The notes beneath the pieces were generated by a model. That model saw nothing but the letters and a program-made list of their open reading frames with translations. It was not told where the DNA came from and did no database searches. This document shows positions 1 to 10,099 of a DNA stretch of 64,000 nucleotides, piece after piece. Every line of letters begins with the position of its first letter. Position 1 is the stretch's first letter. Both the position numbers and the translations under genes were made by a program. Source of the DNA: Engraulis encrasicolus (taxonomy: Eukaryota > Chordata > Actinopteri > Clupeiformes > Engraulidae); contig NC_085866.1 in NCBI RefSeq assembly GCF_034702125.1, positions 10,297,842 through 10,361,841 of the forward strand, read 5' to 3'.

Positions 1-2567
1 TAAAAACCTCATGAACACAGGACTCCCAACAGTGGGACTTTGTCCAGACCAGTGCCGTTTTTTAAGCAGCGTGTTAACGGCCTGTGGGTCATTATTTCTT
101 GGCTTAAATAAATGATTATAATAATCGAATTTAAACTGTAAATGATGGATGAAGAAGCAGGTGGTGAGAAACAATTAAGCTCAAAAGAATGAAAAGATAG
201 TTGAATGTCTACACATTATTGCTCTTTTGTCAAAAACAACTTAATTTCATTCCTCAGGTCAATATTGGGAAATATGTGTTCTGTATGTAGTTTACTTCAA
301 AAGTTATGACCCATTATGTGCCACTGTTTCAATCTGTTTCAGGTTCCAGTCAGCTGTCAATTGAAGGGTTTTAAAATGAAGCCCATGGGGGACCAGTGGC
401 GTTTTTTTTTTTTTTTTAGTCCCCCAAAATTACCACAGGGGCCTGACGAGGGTGCCCACCATGTTTTGAGGGGGGCCCATGGTACCTTATATTCTTCGAC
501 CTTACTTTTGCCAAACATATCGGCCTTTTTGCTTTTATAAACCCAGTGGTTGCCTAAAAAACCTGCAAAAACACATGCTTCAGCATCTGAAGCACATACT
601 AAGCAGTGTTAATTAATTGAATCAAAAGCTGCTTTCATTTTGCAGTATCACCCATTCATTCAGACGTTAACCATACAAACTATTTCTTCATTTACCAAAA
701 ATGTTGAATTTTCATGAGCCTAAAGCTACCTCATGCAGCTTCCTGGCACTACGGTTCAATGATAGCATGTTGGCACAGTAATTTGGCATCAATGGGTTAA
801 CCAACTTACCAATTTCATATTTAATCTAACTGTTAAATCACAATGAGCTGCATGCATTGTTTGAAATGTGCTATACCAACTATTATTATTATGGAAAAAA
901 TCTAATGGCAAGAACATACAAACTAGGGATGGCCGCTTTTGAAAAAAAAATGTGTATCACAGTTTTCTTGATGACAATATCTGCACATTTTTTAAAATAT
1001 ATATAAGTGGTGTCTTTCCCCCAAACCTTTCTAACGAAAAGACTGAAATTAAATTTAAAAATGAGATAAAATCATGAATTTAAATTAATCTCCATTTCTA
1101 TTTTATCACTTTTTCATTTCAATAATAGTTGTATAATTAACAGTTTATATTTCCCTATCCAACAAAGTCTCAAATAAGAGAAAATGCATTGCATAAAATA
1201 GCCTAAAATCTCCACCACAGGGCATTCAGTCCCAGTAGTAGATCTTTCAAGGAAGAAGGGTTAAATGATTATAAGCAGCTGCTAATTTCTCTGGCAGCTG
1301 TTTTGGGCTTTTTTCTAAGCCAGCCCAAAACAGCTTATTTCTCTTACACCTGGCAACACTAGTTGCTTATTTCACGTTCTACACCTGGCAACACTGGTTC
1401 CTAGGTCCGGCGTCCTGTTGCTTGCGCTTGACTAGTAGCGACAGAACAGTGGGAACAGAAACGAAACAGACTGAAGACACGGAAAACAAACGGATTTACT
1501 GACATTGTGTGAATATTTCCTTTGAATTAAAGGCCAAATCCAACGTAGAAGGTATTTTGTCCGGTGGTTTGTGTCATACGGCGATGCATTTCGCTCCTAT
1601 TTTGCTCCCAAATCATTTCAAACAGCAATGTAGCAATGTTGTCTGTCCATTGCATTTGTAAGCTAGGCTACGTTAGCCTATGACAAAACTCATAAGCAGC
1701 CTTAATAGCAGTGCAATTAAATACCGTTATGAATCTGAGAACTGTTAATAATTAATAAAATAGCACCACATAGAATTGCATTTTAACTCAGCCACATACA
1801 ATAGCCTAAGTGCCCAAACCGATATGCCACCATTCCGTTTAAAACCGGCTTATTCCTCACCTACAGAAACTTAAAGAAATGAATTGTTTCCTCACTTCAG
1901 CATGTTATCCAACTCCATTTAAGTCCAGCGATAATAGCTCCAAAAATGAAGAAGTTCTAGTGAAGTCTGCAGGTGGAACATCTCGCGAATCGGGTGGAGT
2001 GCGTGCAGGGGCAGTGGCAGTACCTCATCCGAGCCGGGGGGCACTCAACATGTGTAAAGTTACTAGGACCCAATTCTGTACCCCCTCTGTGCCTGTGTCT
2101 GGGACAACTGACCCTCCTAGTCCCTTCCTGTGTGTGTTGCACTTGGAATCCGTCAATGCACTTTGCAAACCCGTTAGACATTTTTTATTTTTTGTATGAT
2201 TGGCTGGCGCAGGGGCCCTAGGGGGGGCCTGGACCAATCCTACAGGGGCCCAGGCCCACCCTGGCCCCTGTCTAAAAACGCCCATGCATTGGACATTATT
2301 TCAGCTTGGTACCTGTCATATTCTGAATGTAGACAAGATACAAAAAAAAACCTTTCAAAGCCTACTATTGGGGACTACATGCTTTGCCATCAGACATCAT
2401 TGTTGATAAGGCTAGATTGAAGCAGTTGCCTACTTCATAATTCAATATCTCCTCACGTTTCCTCTTCCCAACTTCAAGGACAGGAGGCAACAATTAATTT
2501 AAAACAGAGAGGTGTTTTGCATTCACAATGCTCAGATTAGTGTCCTACTAATCGAGTCCTACTACAG
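1..2567. other. No gene recognised; AT-rich spacer
   Basis: I see no exon with splice context and no conserved protein here. The only open frames are short and lie in low-complexity or GC-skewed sequence. A small hairpin occurs at about 1295-1336, where AGCTGTTTTGGGC is repeated in inverted orientation. Two direct copies of a CACCTGGCAACACT motif lie at about 1348-1400. This could be 3' flank of gene A, whose last coding exon I could not fix. Confidence 0.5.
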
Positions 2568-2863
2568 CAGGGGTGGGGAACCTTTTTCATCGGAGGGGCC
2601 ACTTCAAATTCCTCCAAAGTCCGTAAAAGTCCTCCAAGGGCCGTAGGCCTACTATGAACACAAACCAGAATTCCCCCCCCCACCCCCCCCCCCCTGTACT
2701 TTAGGCCTAAGTTATATATTGAGGGCAGCCACCCTTAAAACAGACCCAACTCTCTCTGAGATTCCTTTACAAAACATTAACATTAAAATTGTATTGGGTT
2801 GGGGGATAANATGACCTCAAGGGCCATAAATGGCCCTCGAGACATATAGGTTCCCCACCCCTG
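2568..2863. mobile_element. hAT-like MITE
   Basis: The ends are inverted: CAGGGGTGGGGAACC on the left and GGTTCCCCACCCCTG on the right. The flanks share TACAG but are not a clean 8-bp duplication. The CA(G)GGGTGGG terminus and the length of about 300 bp fit a non-autonomous hAT element. An N lies at 2810 inside it, next to a C-rich run at about 2674-2693. Confidence 0.6.
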
Positions 2864-3225
2864 CTGTACAGCAGTCATACCAGTGGTCACCCTATACGTG
2901 GAGTCTTAATTATTTGCAGTTTTGTTCTCAATGCTCAACTGGCACAGATAAGGATGCTGAGGAAAATAATCATTCAAAAACAGGTAATCTATTTACAGCT
3001 AGGTAAGCACATTTTTTTTTCTCTGTCAAAGATTTCCCACGCTCCTCTTTTACAGAAAGGTTATGGCTGAGAACTTTCCATTCTTTCCATTGTGTATTAT
3101 TGATCTGACATACATCACACATACAGTATAATAATATAAAAAAAAACAAAAAATACAAAATAAAATATTTTATTCTGAAATGCCTTTATAAAGCACTCAA
3201 GGTCACTGTGCAACATTAAAATTAT

Positions 3226-3300
3226 TACATTACAATACATTTAGCAGACGCCTTTGACCAAAGCGAATTACAGTACAGCAGTATAAGTAATTAGTAGCAA
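3226..3300. repeat. Common fish dispersed-repeat end (TTTAGCAGACGC type)
   Basis: The segment reads ATTTAGCAGACGCCTTTGAC followed by CAAAGCGAATTACAG. It matches the widely dispersed fish repeat with a consensus like tttagcagacgcttttatccaaagcgacttacag. A similar end in the opposite orientation is at 15745-15795. It is non-coding. Confidence 0.5.
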
Positions 3301-3483
3301 AATGTAGATGATAATGAAATCTAGGCACAATGTACAGTTGCAACACAGACAGGATTGGCCAACACATGGTAAAAGAAGATGTAGCATATAATAATATGAT
3401 ACATAAAAAGTTTTTAAAAAAGCAATTTGGGTGCATAAAATGTGTTTAAGGCAGTGGCAACTTTGGGCTGTCTTTGCCATAAC

Positions 3484-3622
3484 CGAATGTTACTTAAGGC
3501 CAACAGTCATAAAATGTTTATGACATGGACATAATATTTATGACGCATGCATAACTGTGCCATGACACTATTATGACGCCGTAATGACATGCTTATGACA
3601 CCGGCGTCAAGTAAAGTGTTAC
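3484..3622 (-). mobile_element. MITE fragment of the GGTAACACTT family
   Basis: Read on the minus strand it starts GGTAACACTTTACTTGACG and continues with repeated TATGAC/GTCATA blocks. The terminus resembles that of the better-preserved element at 53697-54036. No second terminus or target duplication could be fixed. Confidence 0.4.
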
Positions 3623-4204
3623 CGTAGAATTAGTTATTACAGTATGTCACATAGGTGAGTACGCCCCTCACATTTTTGCAGATTCATGAGTATATCTTTT
3701 CATAGCAACATTAAAGACATTTCACTTCGGCACAATGATTAGTGACCTGTTAACAACATACTATAACCGCTTAAATTAGTTGTTAACTCACAAAAAAAAT
3801 CTAAATACACCCATTAATATTTTACAACATGTAACAAAAGTGAGAACACCCCAGGCTAAAATCCAGAAAGGAAGAAAGGAACAGAAAGGAAGAAAATATC
3901 AGCCTAAAATAAGTAGCCTAATAAACGGAATGATTGAACATTAATGCAAACATCCATAACATTTAAGATCACAATGAGTTACATTACATTAATAATTCTT
4001 AACGTGTAAAGTTGTTGTTTTGAAATTGATTTTACTTAGGGGCACTGTGGGCCTCCGCTACCTCGTAGGAAGACAAAACCAAAAGCAGAAAGCATTTTTG
4101 CCAGGCGAGTTGGTCTAGTACTTCACCACTGGAGATAATGCAAAGGATGCATAACCCTAAGCCACAATGTTGTCTGCACAATACTGGTCATTACATGCAG
4201 ACAA

Positions 4205-4650
4205 ACCATTGAGAGTAAATAGAATGGAGGCCAAAATTCTATTTCATTGTTGAAGCCAAGTTGGAGCCAAGGTTGGACCCAAAAAGACCAAAAAATGGCC
4301 AAATCCCATTCATTCCTATGAGAGACATAAAACCCTGTATCTCCCTTAAATGCCACTCCAGGGGGATCATTTTTCGCTCAACTAGTAGGTCCCCTTGCTC
4401 TCCAACTTACCAGGGTGGTGATTTTTTGTGGTGATGTTTTATTTTAGAGAGATATTAAAAGTTAAATTGACCAATGAGCATCAGAACATGGTTTGATTGA
4501 CCGTTAGAAGTCTTGTTGTTGTCCAATCAGCACCTGCGTTTGGCGTTGCTAAGGTGGAATGTAAGTTGGAATGTTCCCAAATCTGGCTTCAAAGCGTTGA
4601 ATGGCAAATAGCGTTGATTTGGCGTCCATTCTATTTACTGTCAATGAGTC
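4205..4650. repeat. Inverted-repeat-flanked segment, possible MITE
   Basis: A 22-bp arm, CATTGAGAGTAAATAGAATG and on (about 4208-4229), recurs inverted at about 4627-4648 with one mismatch. The roughly 440-bp segment between them shows no coding signal. A decayed non-autonomous DNA transposon is likely, but target duplications were not identified. Confidence 0.4.
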
Positions 4651-5084
4651 TGACAGCTTGAACCAAACGTTTTGTATGTTGTGTATGTCAACCGTTGGTT
4701 CCAGAGCTTTGCCAGTCCGGTGCCAGGATACAATTTTCATGTTATAGTCCGGATTACCAGGCTAGGCCTTTGTCAGATCCAGAGACATCAGCTACATAGC
4801 ATCCGAATTTAGTGAGGGTTAATAACTGAGATGTTTCTCTGGTTATTGTGGAGGATCCCACCCTCCTCCTTTACCCAGGCTTGGGACTGGCTAGTTACTA
4901 AATAAATGGGAAAAAAACACAATATAAGACACTAGGCGGAGTTAAGGACTCCCCCGTGTCTGCGTATGTAAGATTTTCTTTCCGTTGTCGCGTTGTCCAC
5001 CACTAATATGACACCATGTTATGTTATACTCCCTAAGTATAACTGACTGTGGGACACGTATAAACAACTTGACAATAAAGGACA

Positions 5085-5243
5085 GAGACCGGACTGAAGT
5101 TATAAACTAAATAAACTACCAGCAAAGATAGCAGTGTGCGGTGATTCATCCTTCATTTACTTGGATTACTCTTACTGCACATCACCAGCACCTGGACAGT
5201 GGTTGTGCACAGGGACGTTACTTTGAGAGACCGGACTGAAGTT
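5085..5243 (+). mobile_element. Truncated Penelope-like element tail with 17-bp target duplication
   Basis: Sequence 5102-5227 matches the last ~120 bp of the full Penelope-like element ending near 24003, from ATAAACTACCAGCAAAGAT to the terminal GTTACTTTGAG. It is flanked by the direct repeat GAGACCGGACTGAAGTT at 5085-5101 and 5227-5243. So this is an independent, strongly 5'-truncated insertion. Its left edge lies just downstream of where the hammerhead-like motif sits in the long copy. Confidence 0.85.
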
Positions 5244-5666
5244 GACCATTTATTCACACGCTAGGAAAGGAAGTGGTACCCTTGACATGGGCCTGTGCAA
5301 CATACGTACCTCATGAACATTCAGTTACAGAACAGTAATTGTGGAGGATCCCACCCTCCTCCTTTATCCAGGCTTGGGACTGGCTAGTTAGTAGGTTAGT
5401 TAAAACCACAAAATAAGATAGGCTACTAGGCGGAGTTACGGACGCCCCCGTGTCTTCTTATATAAAATGTGAAATGTTATGTTTGTATGGATGGCAGGCC
5501 ACTGGGGGTGGCTGGAGTTGATGGAAGCTCACTGCTCAGAGCTTGAGGCTCATGACTATCAATCTCTTCTCTGTAATACAGAAATATCACAATTATCACA
5601 CAACATGATATATGTATGTATTGCACAAGAGTCACTGATTATTCAATTTATCTCAACTTTTCTTAC

Positions 5667-5706
5667 CGATTGTTTATCGTGGATCCATAGGCGGAGTCGT
5701 TTGATT
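5667..5706 (-). CDS. Gene A tentative cytoplasmic mini-exon
   Basis: On the minus strand, acceptor CAACCAG precedes 40 nt that end at donor GTAAGA. In the phase required by exon 5 they encode about KSNDSAYGSTINNR, a polar, tyrosine-containing stretch plausible for a short receptor tail. The splice sites are only moderately convincing and an alternative acceptor lies 13 nt upstream, so this is a low-confidence call. Confidence 0.35.
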
Positions 5707-6788
5707 CTGGTTGTAACTGAAAAAACAAGCACATGCACACGCACAGAATAAGAACACACATCAATTTGGCAGGTACTCAAGCTCTCTGAGGACATTAATA
5801 TGTAAACTTGTAAATCATACCTGTGGACGTATGTCTGATGGAATTCTACTAATCACAGCGTCGTGTGTCTGTGACAAAGGCCAGATCTGTGTTATTTGCT
5901 GGATTTACAGGTGAAAAACTTGGCCACTAGGTGGCATGGTAATATGGCATTCAATACACAACTCTGACATTCTGAAGAGATCTGCAAATATTAGGTTACT
6001 TTATAGTAATAGTGTTGATCTTAATACATTCCAATGTGGAAAAAAATAAACAAGGAACCAAATGGAGACATTTCATATCAAACCCTTCAGTGCTACTAAA
6101 TGAGTTGTCTGGGTAAGCAATGAATTGGGGAAATGAGAAGTTTGAAGCTTTTTCTATGTCTACTCGCATCACATCACTAATGGTGCATTGGTAAAAGGTG
6201 AACAATGCTTTAAAAACCTACATGTGATGATGGGTGTCTTGCGTCAGTTTCTTCTATTGGTTTAGGCAATGATATACCATCACTGCCAGCCCCTGTATTA
6301 GACGAGTACACAAAGAAAGTCAAACATACAGTAGTTTATCAGCTCATGTCCCTGTTGTCAAATGTCAAAAACAACAACTTAATTCCATTCCTCAGGTCAA
6401 TATTGGGACATTCTGTATGTAGTTTACTTCAAAAGCTATGACCCTGTACACAAAGAAAGCCAAACAAATAGTAGTTCATCAGCTCATGTCCCTGAGTTGG
6501 AGACTATGTTTTGTGTGCCTTTTAATATGATCCGATGTCAACTATCACTTTCAAGCTATTCCATCACAGAGTCCTCCTGACCATAAGCAGTAGACAAAAT
6601 CATATTTCATGACCTTACATATCTGCTGCTGTTGTAAAAATGTTATATAGACAAAATGTTATAGGCCTTTACCTGTTTCTTTTATGAAAAAAAAGTTAGC
6701 CTATTGGATTTTTCATTCACTAAACAGCAACAATATTAGTGTTATAGAAATATATTTTTTTAAAGCGCTCACAACAAAGGTAACTTAC

Positions 6789-6952
6789 TTTCACTCTGGT
6801 ATTTCCTCCAAATTTGGTAAAATGCAAAGCCATATAGAATGAAAGAAAGTACCGCACAAACCAAAAGTGCATATCTCTGTCTGACGTCTTTACATACAAC
6901 ATCACTTATAGGACTCCCATCTTCAGCCTTCTCTTTTCTTATTGCACTGCAA
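6789..6952 (-). CDS. Gene A exon 5: stalk and transmembrane segment
   Basis: Acceptor ATCTAG and donor GTAAGT bound 164 nt, phase 2 to 1 as in the paralogues. The exon encodes the last CRD cysteine (DCSAIRKEK), a short polar stalk, a hydrophobic helix (YALLVCAVLSFILYGFAF) and a basic stop-transfer segment ending in WRKYQSE. It is typical of a type I TNFRSF membrane exon. Confidence 0.85.
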
Positions 6953-7024
6953 CTAGATGATAAAAACAGAATCAGACATGCAGAAAACAAATCAAAGGTT
7001 AAAGAATCCTAAAAGAGTAAACAA

Positions 7025-7586
7025 TCTGGAGGTCAAATGATGCATCCTTATGTAGCCTGTGTGACACTTTATCCTGATGGCCAGGTAGTCATTTCCACTC
7101 TTGCCCTGATAAAATGTCACGTCTTTTATCTAGTTAGCAAGAGAGGTCTAATAAGAAGGATAGAGGATCAAAAAATGAGAATAAATTCTCTGACTAAGGC
7201 ACTCCAAATCAAAATGTCCCCATCAATATGACAGGTCCCACATGGACATATTAAAAACAAGGCCCACGCGCAGCGGCACAAGTGCCTTCTTCAGGGCAGT
7301 GTCACTATGCGTCTCCTAGTCTTTGATGTTAAGCACCTGTGGCATTTGTGTTGTTTCTCCTGTACTGTTTTGCACTTGGTCTGTCGTGCAAGAAAAGTAG
7401 GCTCCTTTGTGTGGGGTGGGTGTGTGTGGGTGCCCCGGCAGATGTGACTGCGGGACTGGCAGAATGTTATTTCAGAGTTTGAAACCATTTTGTATCATGC
7501 TGTGGTGTCGTTTGTGGTAGCACTCATGTTTCCACGTTGCACAACTCTGCTTAGGTGCGTAACAGTGAAGTGTCCTTGCTAGTTAT
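7025..7586. other. Intronic sequence, nothing recognised
   Basis: This part of gene A intron 4 lies between the transmembrane exon and the MITE at 7587. I see no exon-like stretch with splice signals and no repeat family that I can name. Confidence 0.4.
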
Positions 7587-7889
7587 TAGGGCTGTAACGA
7601 TATTGTATCGAACAGAGAAATCGTGATACACAGATAAGCCCTTTCAAAGTTTTGTTTCCCATCAGTCAAGAAAACAATAAAATGATATGAAGTAATAGTG
7701 CTTCCAATGTAAACTTAAAAAAATATCATAGCCTCTTGTAACATATTGTACCTATAAACTATCAAAGTTTGTATTCATAATTTTATTTTATAGTATTGGA
7801 AAATGTGAAATCATGTGGTGTATCGAATCGCAGGTCAAAAATCGTGATACGAATCGAATTGTGAGTCGAGTGTATCGTTACAGCCCTAC
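7587..7889. mobile_element. MITE with TAGGGCTGTAACGATA termini
   Basis: Left end TAGGGCTGTAACGATATTGT and right end GTATCGTTACAGCCCTA form inverted repeats about 300 bp apart. The interior repeats ATCGTGATAC motifs. Such TAGGGCTGTAACGATA ends belong to an abundant non-autonomous DNA transposon group, probably hAT. The target duplication is not clear. Confidence 0.6.
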
Positions 7890-8119
7890 TAATGGTGAAT
7901 GTCTTGTCGGATGCACACAGAAACACTCAACATCGTCAACACTGCTACAACATCATTAGAGGGGAGCACCAGTCGTTTTACCATTTCTATTTTGAGATAC
8001 TCGAGACAATGGGGCTTGTTCAATAGGCGCGCTGCATTGGAACTAAGTGTGTAGTGGCTATATTTGGGATTGGTGCAATAAATAGTACACAACTCCCGGG
8101 CAGTTTTACCAACCTTTTG

Positions 8120-8215
8120 AGGGGTAGGGACAACCTGGTTGTTTTTTTCTTTTCTATTTTGAGGGTTTTTTTTTTCTTTCTTTCTTTATTTATTTTTATA
8201 TTTATTTATTTTAAC
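8120..8215 (+). repeat. T-rich low-complexity tract
   Basis: The sequence is dominated by T with TTTC and TTTA units. It produces spurious short open frames and no credible protein. Confidence 0.6.
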
Positions 8216-8571
8216 CACTGTCGCTGTGCAGTACTGTGCAGTAGCCTGTTATTTGGCAGACTCTCATGCAACTGCACATTCTTTAATCATCTACTGTTCG
8301 AAGTTTACATATCGTCTATGACTGAGCCCACGAGGCCATTATTATAACAAAAGAGGAGAATCATTTAAAGAAAATGAAAGCTCTGAATTGTATGACAGTT
8401 GTATTTCAAGATATACATGTTAACCTGTTGCGGGGAAGTAGAACCAAGTGTCTGATGGTTGGGTTCTCTCACCCTAACAAATGAAAGTGGCGTAGTCATT
8501 AATGTAAACAGTATAAATAAAAATACCCCACAGCCACACTTACACAGTCAGAAACAAGAACAGTCAGAAAC

Positions 8572-9057
8572 TGTTGGAACTGTATTTTATCCTTTAGTAG
8601 AGCAAACATGTTGCCTTGGTACAAATGTGCCTTTTCGCATTCAAGAATTGCTGTTCAAGGCTAAGCGGAAGATTACTGGACTGTGCGAAGACTTTATCTG
8701 TACCAGAACGATGGAATGCCCAAACACAACAAAGTTACATCTACACATAGCAGGCCAAGGCCTGTGTGTTTGTGTGTTTGTGTGATTGTGTGTGTGTGTG
8801 TGTGTGTGTGAAACAAATCTCTATCCGGGTGATTGCCCCCCCCCTCCGTAGCGGGTAGAGACCAAATGTAAATCAGGGACAATCCTTCAATAAAAACGGC
8901 TTGGAATGCGGAGAGCAGTTAGAGCGACTGGGGAAAATTGTAGCTGACGGTTCTCCCTACTCGCTCTCCAAGCGAGCTTGAAACTTAATTAACGATTCTC
9001 TGTGTCCATTCATTTCAGGTGTTTCATATTACAAATGTTAAGGGTTTGAACCTAACA
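8572..9057 (+). repeat. 5' LTR of the LTR element in gene A intron 4
   Basis: A 486-bp terminal repeat starts TGTTGGAACTG and ends TTTGAACCTAACA. It is nearly identical to 14213-14700. Visible differences are the length of a (TG)n tract, the length of a C run and a C/T change near 8931. It contains an AATAAA signal near 8889. A 5-bp target duplication, GAAAC, lies at 8567-8571 and 14701-14705. Confidence 0.9.
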
Positions 9058-9063
9058 TTTACT

Positions 9064-9081
9064 TGGTCCTTCGAAGCCGGA
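9064..9081 (+). promoter_or_regulatory. Primer-binding site, tRNA-Tyr-like
   Basis: TGGTCCTTCGAAGCCGGA follows the 5' LTR after a 6-bp spacer. Its complement resembles the 3' end of eukaryotic tRNA-Tyr, with one additional A. Assignment to tRNA-Tyr is by recognition of the acceptor-stem sequence and was not computed. Confidence 0.6.
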
Positions 9082-9324
9082 TCCCAAGATACCCGACGAT
9101 TCCAGCACGCGAGGAGGGAACCAGGAAAGTCTGTGGCCACAGCACTAAGACCCTTTTCCGGGACTGGTCCCTCCCTCGCAGGCTGGGATCCGACGGTTGA
9201 CGGGAATCTTGAAAAGACCAGAGAATTGTGAGTAGGCCTACATTTTTATTTTTATTTAAAAAGGATTGAATGAAAAGACGGTAAAATAAGAGAAGACAAA
9301 ACCCTGACAATTCTAGACTCTATC

Positions 9325-9535
9325 AGGTAAAATAGGAGGCCAGACTCCTCTGTGTCGTCGAGCAAGTTAAATTCTGAAGACTGTATGATAAAAATTTAAA
9401 AAAAGGAAAAAAGAAAAGAAAAAGGGAGGCCAGACTCCTCTGTGTCGTCGAACAAGTTAAATTCTGAAGACTACGTAAAGTAAAGGGAGGGCAGACTCCC
9501 CTAGTACGAGAAACTAGTTTAAATTCTGTGTTCTC
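9325..9535 (+). repeat. Triplicated leader repeat in the LTR element
   Basis: Three related units of about 50 bp start at roughly 9330, 9425 and 9485. Each begins GGAGG(C/G)CAGACTCC and ends with an AAATTCTG motif. The first two are almost identical and the third has diverged. They lie between the primer-binding site and the gag start, where retroviral packaging and dimerisation signals are usually found. Function is inferred from position only. Confidence 0.6.
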
Positions 9536-9802
9536 TGCGTTGAGAAAAAGTGTGAAAGTTTGTGTGAAAGGATTCGTATTACCACTCGGTAATACGTTTC
9601 ATACCAATACAACAAGGTTCAAATAGCGAGTCTTTGTGGAAGCCTGTATGCAAGAAGATTCCACCTGTGAGGGGCACGTATCCTCGGAGGTTGAAGTGAA
9701 TCTTACCACAAACGATCGTTGATCGCTATCTTGTTGAAAAGTGTATCCAACAATAGAGGCACTGTAGGTGTTGTGACGTTGGACTAAATTCATAGAGACA
9801 AA

Positions 9803-10010
9803 ATGGGGGGCAGTAACAGCAAAAGAAGTGAAAAGTTCCTTGCTGAAATGCAATGCAAGGACTGGGAAGTAGTACAAAAAGAAGACCCTACGGCAATAGT
9901 ACTTTTGTGTTATTGGATAAAGCGGTACGAATAGAAAAAGACTTGATAAATGCTTTGTATGTGGAGAAAAGGGTCACTGGGCAAGGCATTGCCCACAAGG
10001 GAAAAAAAAA
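9803..10010 (+). pseudogene. gag remnant: N-terminus and CCHC zinc knuckle
   Basis: An ATG at 9803 opens a frame of 43 codons that starts Met-Gly-Gly with a nearby Ser, the context of an N-myristoylation signal as in retroviral matrix proteins. It ends at a stop near 9934. A separate short frame at about 9949-10008 encodes a canonical CX2CX4HX4C knuckle, as in nucleocapsid. Most of matrix and all of capsid are missing between them. This reads as an internally deleted gag, not a working one. Confidence 0.6.
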
Positions 10011-10099
10011 ATGTAGATCTGAAAACTCGGAAATTATAGCAAAACTAGTGTGAAAAAGCAATTTGCATTTGGATTACTCACTGAGCAGTTAATGTCTCA

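Noticed and set aside
1879..2285. Several overlapping short frames on both strands near 2 kb
   Set aside because: No conserved motif, no splice context, and equal openness of opposing frames in a locally GC-rich patch.
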